Position numbers and translations under genes: made by a program. A model generated the notes under the pieces. That model saw nothing but the letters and a program-made list of their open reading frames with translations, did not search any database and was not told the DNA's origin. A stretch of DNA of 64,000 nucleotides, from NCBI RefSeq assembly GCF_001942495.1, contig NZ_MKZS01000001.1, positions 6,123,871-6,187,870 on the forward strand. The letters run 5' to 3'. Of this stretch, positions 60,074 through 64,000 are shown one piece after another; the stretch's first letter is position 1, and each line of letters begins with the position of its first letter. The DNA is from Moorena bouillonii PNG. Its GTDB lineage: Bacteria; Cyanobacteriota; Cyanobacteriia; Cyanobacteriales; Coleofasciculaceae.

Positions 60074-63000
60074 TCACTCGTGATGAGAATTGCTATATCT
60101 GTTTTCAAGAGCACTTTGGCAAGCAGACTCTAATTCTTCTATCTCAGGATGTGTAGCTAAGTAATCATCAAGCCAGTTGCAACCTAGCTGCATCAAATTA
60201 TCAAGATCTAGCTCCAAATTCCACAACTTTACCGTGTTATCAGACCCAGCGGAAGCGAGAAATTTACCATCAGGGCTGAAACTCACACTGTTAACCCAAT
60301 GACGGTGACCAATTAAGGTTTGCAGTTCTTTTCCTGTGGTGGCATCCCATAGCTTTATCCTACTGTCAAGACTAGCAGAAGCTAAGAGCTTGCCATCAGA
60401 GCTAAATTTGATACTGGTAAGCTGGTTGTTGTGACCACGTAGAGTTTGCAGCATAGTGCCATCCTCTACACGCCACAGTTTGACCGTATGATCTGTACTA
60501 GCAGAGGCGATCATCTTACTATCAGGACTGAAATTGATACTCTTGACATATTTGCGATGACCAGCAAGAGTTTCCTCTAAGGTGCCATTCTCTAAATTCC
60601 ATAGCTTTACTGTGCGATCATGACCCGTAGAAGCAAGAAGTTTGCCGTTGGGACTGAAACTCACAGTTGTTTCCACACCACTTCTAATTTGATTGGGATG
60701 AGCGGCAATAGTTTGCACCAGTATGCCTTGCTTAAGATTCCATAGCTTTACTAAGCCGTCCTTACTCGCAGAAGCAAGCATCTTGTCATCAGGACTAAAA
60801 TCCACACTGGTTACCATGTGGTTATGACCGACAAAAACATGCACAAGTTGACTATTCTCTAGATTCCATACCCTGACTCTACGGTCGTCACTACCAGAGG
60901 CCATAAATTTGCCATCATGACTGAAACTCACACTGTTGACAGACTCAGCATGATCTCCCAGAGTCTGTAATAGATTGCCATCTTTGACACCCCATAGTTT
61001 CACGGTGCGGTCTGCACTGCCAGAAGCTATAGTGCTACCATCAGGACTAAAAGCAACACTCCGGACCTGATCATGATGACCAAAAAGGGTTTGTGGTTCA
61101 ATCCCTTGTATTTCCCAAAGCCTCACGCTTTGGTCAGTACTAGCAGAGGCGAGCATTTTGCCATCGGGACTGAAACTGACATCCCGAACTTGACGGCGAT
61201 GACCCCTGAAAGTTTCCGGCTCAAGTTCCTTGGTCTCTAAATTCCACAGTTTGATCGTGCCATCTTCACTAGCAGAAGCCAAGAGCTGAGCCTGAGCATA
61301 GGTGGGAGTAAAACTAACGCTCCGCACAGGAGTTCGATGACCCTCAAAGGTATGCACTAGACTACCATCCTCAATACTCCACAACTTCACTGTGTGGTCA
61401 AAACTACCAGAAGCGAGGAGTTTGCCATCTGGACTAAAGCTGACACTACTGAGCTTATTGCGATGACCTTTAAAGGTATGAATAAGGGTACCATCCTCAA
61501 CATTCCAGAGTTTGAGTGTGTCGTCAAAGCTAGCAGAAGCAAGCAGCTTACCATTGGGACTGAACTGGACACTTAAAACTGGTTCAGTACCGTGATTGAG
61601 GATTCTAATCCGGGTGCCATTTTCCACCTTCAGCAGTGCTACCGTGCCATTAAAAGCTGCCGCCGCCAGGATTTTGCTATCTGGGCTAAAACTAATGCTA
61701 GCAATCTTAGGATTATGAGCAATAAACGTTTTGAGCAGGGTACCCTTCAAAGCATCCCACAGTTTTATCGTTCCATCCCAACCAGCAGAGGCAAGGAGTT
61801 TGCCGTCTGGACTAAAGGTGATGCTCAAAACATTATCACTATGCCCTTCGAGGGTTTTTAGTAACTTGCCCTTGAGATCCCACAGCTTGACGGTCTGATC
61901 TGCACTAGCAGAGGCAATCCTTTGACCATCAGGACTGAAGCTCACACTTATCACCGCAGCTTGATGTCCCTCAAGGCGATTGCGTTCTGTAGTAAGGTAA
62001 ATTGCCTGACGGAGGGTATCAATTACCTGCTTACCTGTCTCTGGTTCCACTGGCTGCCACTTTTCCATGCCTCGTAGTTTTTGTCCTGCTTGCAGGGCTT
62101 TCGACAGAGACTCAAAGGGACTGGAGTCCAACGCTTTTTGGGAGTTGACACTAAGCAGTGATAGCTTTAATTCTGCAAGCTCTCGTTTAGCTTGTCTAAC
62201 TTGCAATCCGACGACGGTGGCAACTAACAACAAAATTGCCAGAATGCCAGAACCAATACCAACGATCATCTTGGCTGTTTGTTTCGCTTTGGTTAATTCG
62301 GCTTTAGCTTGCTGTTGCGCTTTGGTTAAAGTTTGATTGGCCTTGGCTAAGAGCCGACTTTCTCCTTGTTGAATAACTAGATTAATTTCAACTTTTCGCT
62401 TCTCAAAATCCTGACTCGCCCCTAAAAAACGATAATCAATGGGACTTAAACTTTTATCACTCGCCCATTGCAAGGCATCTTGCAATGCTTGACCGTGCAA
62501 TAGACGGGATTCATCTTGATAATCGGAAGCAACCCAAGCCGTGAAATTTTCAGAGTAAGGACGCAGCTTTTCTAATTGCTTCTCTACCCATTCTTGATTG
62601 AAAACTTGCTGGTAAATTCGGTTATAAACCCTTAATTTACCCTGCTGTTGTACCACTAATCCTGCTAAACGCAACTCTGTTTGTTCCACAGAAGAGTCAG
62701 CAATGATTTCTCCTTCCAGTAGAATCTGTTGATAGATACCGAGGAGCCTACTTACACCTTGAGGATTACGGAAGATGCGATCGCGGATTGTCCGCAAGTG
62801 TTCGGGTTCGTCTTGTGCTTCCCAATTCTCGATGATCTGCTTGCGTACTATCTCCTCAAGGGATTGGGAACTCACAATTCTATCTTTGTCTGCTTCTCGA
62901 ACTACAAGCTGACATAGTTTTTGGGTCAGAAATGGCTGTCCTCCCGTCCAAGCGAGGATGTCTGCTAAAATCCCTTGCGGCTTGTCTACTTTTCCTGCTA

Positions 63001-63679
63001 AACCTTTAGCTAAAGGTTGGGATTCCTGTAGTTTAAATCCTTGTAGTTCTATGGCCTGACCAATATTAAAAGTAGTTTGGGTTTTATCTTTAATCAAATC
63101 GCTTGGGGTTGCCACTCCCAAAAGGGCAAAAGTCAGACGACGATAGGCAGGATTATCTACTCGCCGATTGTAAAAGAAGCGGATTAAGGCAAAAAAGTCA
63201 TCTAACGAAAAATTTAGACTTAAAACGCGGTCGATTTCATCAACAAAAACGACAATAGTTTCTTGTGTTGCTGTTAAAAAAATATCCTCGATAAAGGAAT
63301 GCAAGCGCTGTATGGGCGAAAGTAAATCTCTGCGTTCCCGCCACCAATAACGCCAATTAAAGTTTTCTTTGAGCGGGTGGCTACTAACAAGAGAATAGAT
63401 AATTCCAGCATACCATTTTTCAGGAGTAATACCCTCTTTGCCAATCCCGGTCAAATCAACAAAAGCACAAACGATACCGTCTGCTTGTAGCTTTTGCATC
63501 ACCCGCACGCGCAGGCTAGATTTACCCATTTGTCGGGAATTGAGAACATAGCAAAGTTGTCCGGCTTTTAAGTTGTGATAAAGTTCCCAGTCGGCTTGTC
63601 GCGTCACATAACTCGGTGCATCAGCCGGAAGACTACCACCAATATGATATTCGTAATCAGAGTTTGAATTGTCAGTCAT
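60074..63679 (-). CDS. AAA-like ATPase with 14 WD40 repeats (STAND-type)
   Basis: 1201 residues from the second ATG (the first, at 63694, adds MCCAA). N-terminal AAA_35-type domain: [22 protein letters not shown]-loop variant [15 protein letters not shown] near 50, Walker B-like [13 protein letters not shown] near 140. Then a helical part, a long coiled coil, one transmembrane helix ([22 protein letters not shown]), and 14 WD40 repeats of the form [30 protein letters not shown], enough for two seven-blade propellers. Repeat 3 is degenerate (lacks the GH and KLW). Such proteins are common signal hubs in filamentous cyanobacteria. Convergent with the NACHT gene. Confidence 0.92.
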   Translation of the reverse strand: MTDNSNSDYEYHIGGSLPADAPSYVTRQADWELYHNLKAGQLCYVLNSRQMGKSSLRVRVMQKLQADGIVCAFVDLTGIGKEGITPEKWYAGIIYSLVSSHPLKENFNWRYWWRERRDLLSPIQRLHSFIEDIFLTATQETIVVFVDEIDRVLSLNFSLDDFFALIRFFYNRRVDNPAYRRLTFALLGVATPSDLIKDKTQTTFNIGQAIELQGFKLQESQPLAKGLAGKVDKPQGILADILAWTGGQPFLTQKLCQLVVREADKDRIVSSQSLEEIVRKQIIENWEAQDEPEHLRTIRDRIFRNPQGVSRLLGIYQQILLEGEIIADSSVEQTELRLAGLVVQQQGKLRVYNRIYQQVFNQEWVEKQLEKLRPYSENFTAWVASDYQDESRLLHGQALQDALQWASDKSLSPIDYRFLGASQDFEKRKVEINLVIQQGESRLLAKANQTLTKAQQQAKAELTKAKQTAKMIVGIGSGILAILLLVATVVGLQVRQAKRELAELKLSLLSVNSQKALDSSPFESLSKALQAGQKLRGMEKWQPVEPETGKQVIDTLRQAIYLTTERNRLEGHQAAVISVSFSPDGQRIASASADQTVKLWDLKGKLLKTLEGHSDNVLSITFSPDGKLLASAGWDGTIKLWDALKGTLLKTFIAHNPKIASISFSPDSKILAAAAFNGTVALLKVENGTRIRILNHGTEPVLSVQFSPNGKLLASASFDDTLKLWNVEDGTLIHTFKGHRNKLSSVSFSPDGKLLASGSFDHTVKLWSIEDGSLVHTFEGHRTPVRSVSFTPTYAQAQLLASASEDGTIKLWNLETKELEPETFRGHRRQVRDVSFSPDGKMLASASTDQSVRLWEIQGIEPQTLFGHHDQVRSVAFSPDGSTIASGSADRTVKLWGVKDGNLLQTLGDHAESVNSVSFSHDGKFMASGSDDRRVRVWNLENSQLVHVFVGHNHMVTSVDFSPDDKMLASASKDGLVKLWNLKQGILVQTIAAHPNQIRSGVETTVSFSPNGKLLASTGHDRTVKLWNLENGTLEETLAGHRKYVKSINFSPDSKMIASASTDHTVKLWRVEDGTMLQTLRGHNNQLTSIKFSSDGKLLASASLDSRIKLWDATTGKELQTLIGHRHWVNSVSFSPDGKFLASAGSDNTVKLWNLELDLDNLMQLGCNWLDDYLATHPEIEELESACQSALENRYSNSHHE

Positions 63680-63933
63680 GGCAGCACAGCACATCTACTG
63701 CGGGATATAGCTATGATGGCATAAATTTGCCAGCCCAGATCAATCTACCTGACTTTTTCCTATTTTAATTTTATTTGACCTGATTTAATCCTATTTTTAT
63801 CGCTCAACTATCCTTGGAATTACCTGATTTTATTCCCATGGTTGTTTTTTATATATATCAAGATAATGATTGATATCAAGCTTATTTCAGGTTTGGGCTT
63901 GAGCAATGTACTAATTAATCACAGGTAAAAATC

Positions 63934-64000
63934 ATGGCTAGAATTTCAGACTATAGCATTATACGAGACAGCAAGTTCACTTTGCAAGTTGGCGCAGATA
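63934..64000 (+). CDS. Start of a gene cut by the window edge
   Basis: An ATG preceded by ACAGGTAAAAATC opens a frame MARISDYSIIRDSKFTLQVG that runs to the last base. Too short to name. Divergent from the WD40 gene with about 255 bp between. Confidence 0.45.
   Translation, partial: MARISDYSIIRDSKFTLQVGAD

Noticed and set aside
1-64000. tRNA or rRNA genes
   Set aside because: No T-loop (GGTTCRANNCC) with matching acceptor arms was found by eye in any spacer; a tRNAscan run would settle this.

Overview
The window is a piece of a cyanobacterial chromosome. It carries rbcL-rbcX-rbcS (form IB Rubisco), psbA, chlD, a ferredoxin-type divinyl reductase gene (bciB type), ispG, a plastoquinone-pathway ubiA, and many HIP1 sites (GCGATCGC). 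Long spacers, abundant heptanucleotide repeats, many hairpin repeats, WD40-STAND and NACHT proteins and Uma2 paralogues suggest a large-genome filamentous form (Moorena/Lyngbya/Coleofasciculus-like). That genus-level guess is inference.

Layout. 1-9.4 kb: a Uma2 gene cut by the window edge, ispG, a small Cys-rich protein, a decayed pentapeptide-repeat gene, DUF6391-like, NfeD-like and DUF362 genes, a repeat array, and a second Uma2 gene with a heptad-repeat tail. 9.9-16.6 kb: bciB, a decayed acyltransferase (MBOAT) locus, an alpha/beta hydrolase, and SOUL, EVE and YdcF-like proteins. 16.7-27.3 kb: a divergent oxidative gene group with a fatty-acid alpha-dioxygenase, a cytochrome P450 and an SDR on the minus strand, facing an Old Yellow Enzyme, two paralogous diheme c-type cytochromes and a small membrane protein on the plus strand. 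This is the best candidate for an undescribed pathway (oxylipin-like). 27.4-41.7 kb: cobU, a beta-propeller protein, rbcLXS, ubiA facing ppx, a GH1 beta-glucosidase and psbA. 41.7-47.3 kb: repeats and a MITE, a TRAP-type binding lipoprotein, an intact IS607 element (tnpA/tnpB), and chlD. 47.5-51.6 kb: a lipid-modification group (methyltransferase, fatty acid hydroxylase-like protein, cyclopropane-synthase-like protein) and a YihY/BrkB membrane protein. 51.7-55.5 kb: a cobalamin riboswitch followed by hupE, an unassigned cupin-like gene and cobW, which reads as a cobalt/B12 homeostasis unit. 55.7-64 kb: a YefM/YoeB-type toxin-antitoxin pair; a three-gene NACHT module whose NTPase ends in a signal-peptidase-like domain lacking its catalytic residues; an AAA-WD40 protein; and the start of one more gene.

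How the genes work together. Photosynthesis genes (rbcLXS, psbA, chlD, bciB, ubiA) are scattered among accessory genes. In the 16.7-27.3 kb group the alpha-dioxygenase would make 2-hydroperoxy fatty acids. The P450, whose I-helix acid is Gly, could rearrange or use the hydroperoxide. SDR and OYE could reduce the carbonyl/enone products, and the two membrane-anchored diheme proteins could be extra-cytoplasmic oxygenases or peroxidases. The 51.7-55.5 kb group links B12 sensing to cobalt import and delivery. The right end is a conflict/signalling region.
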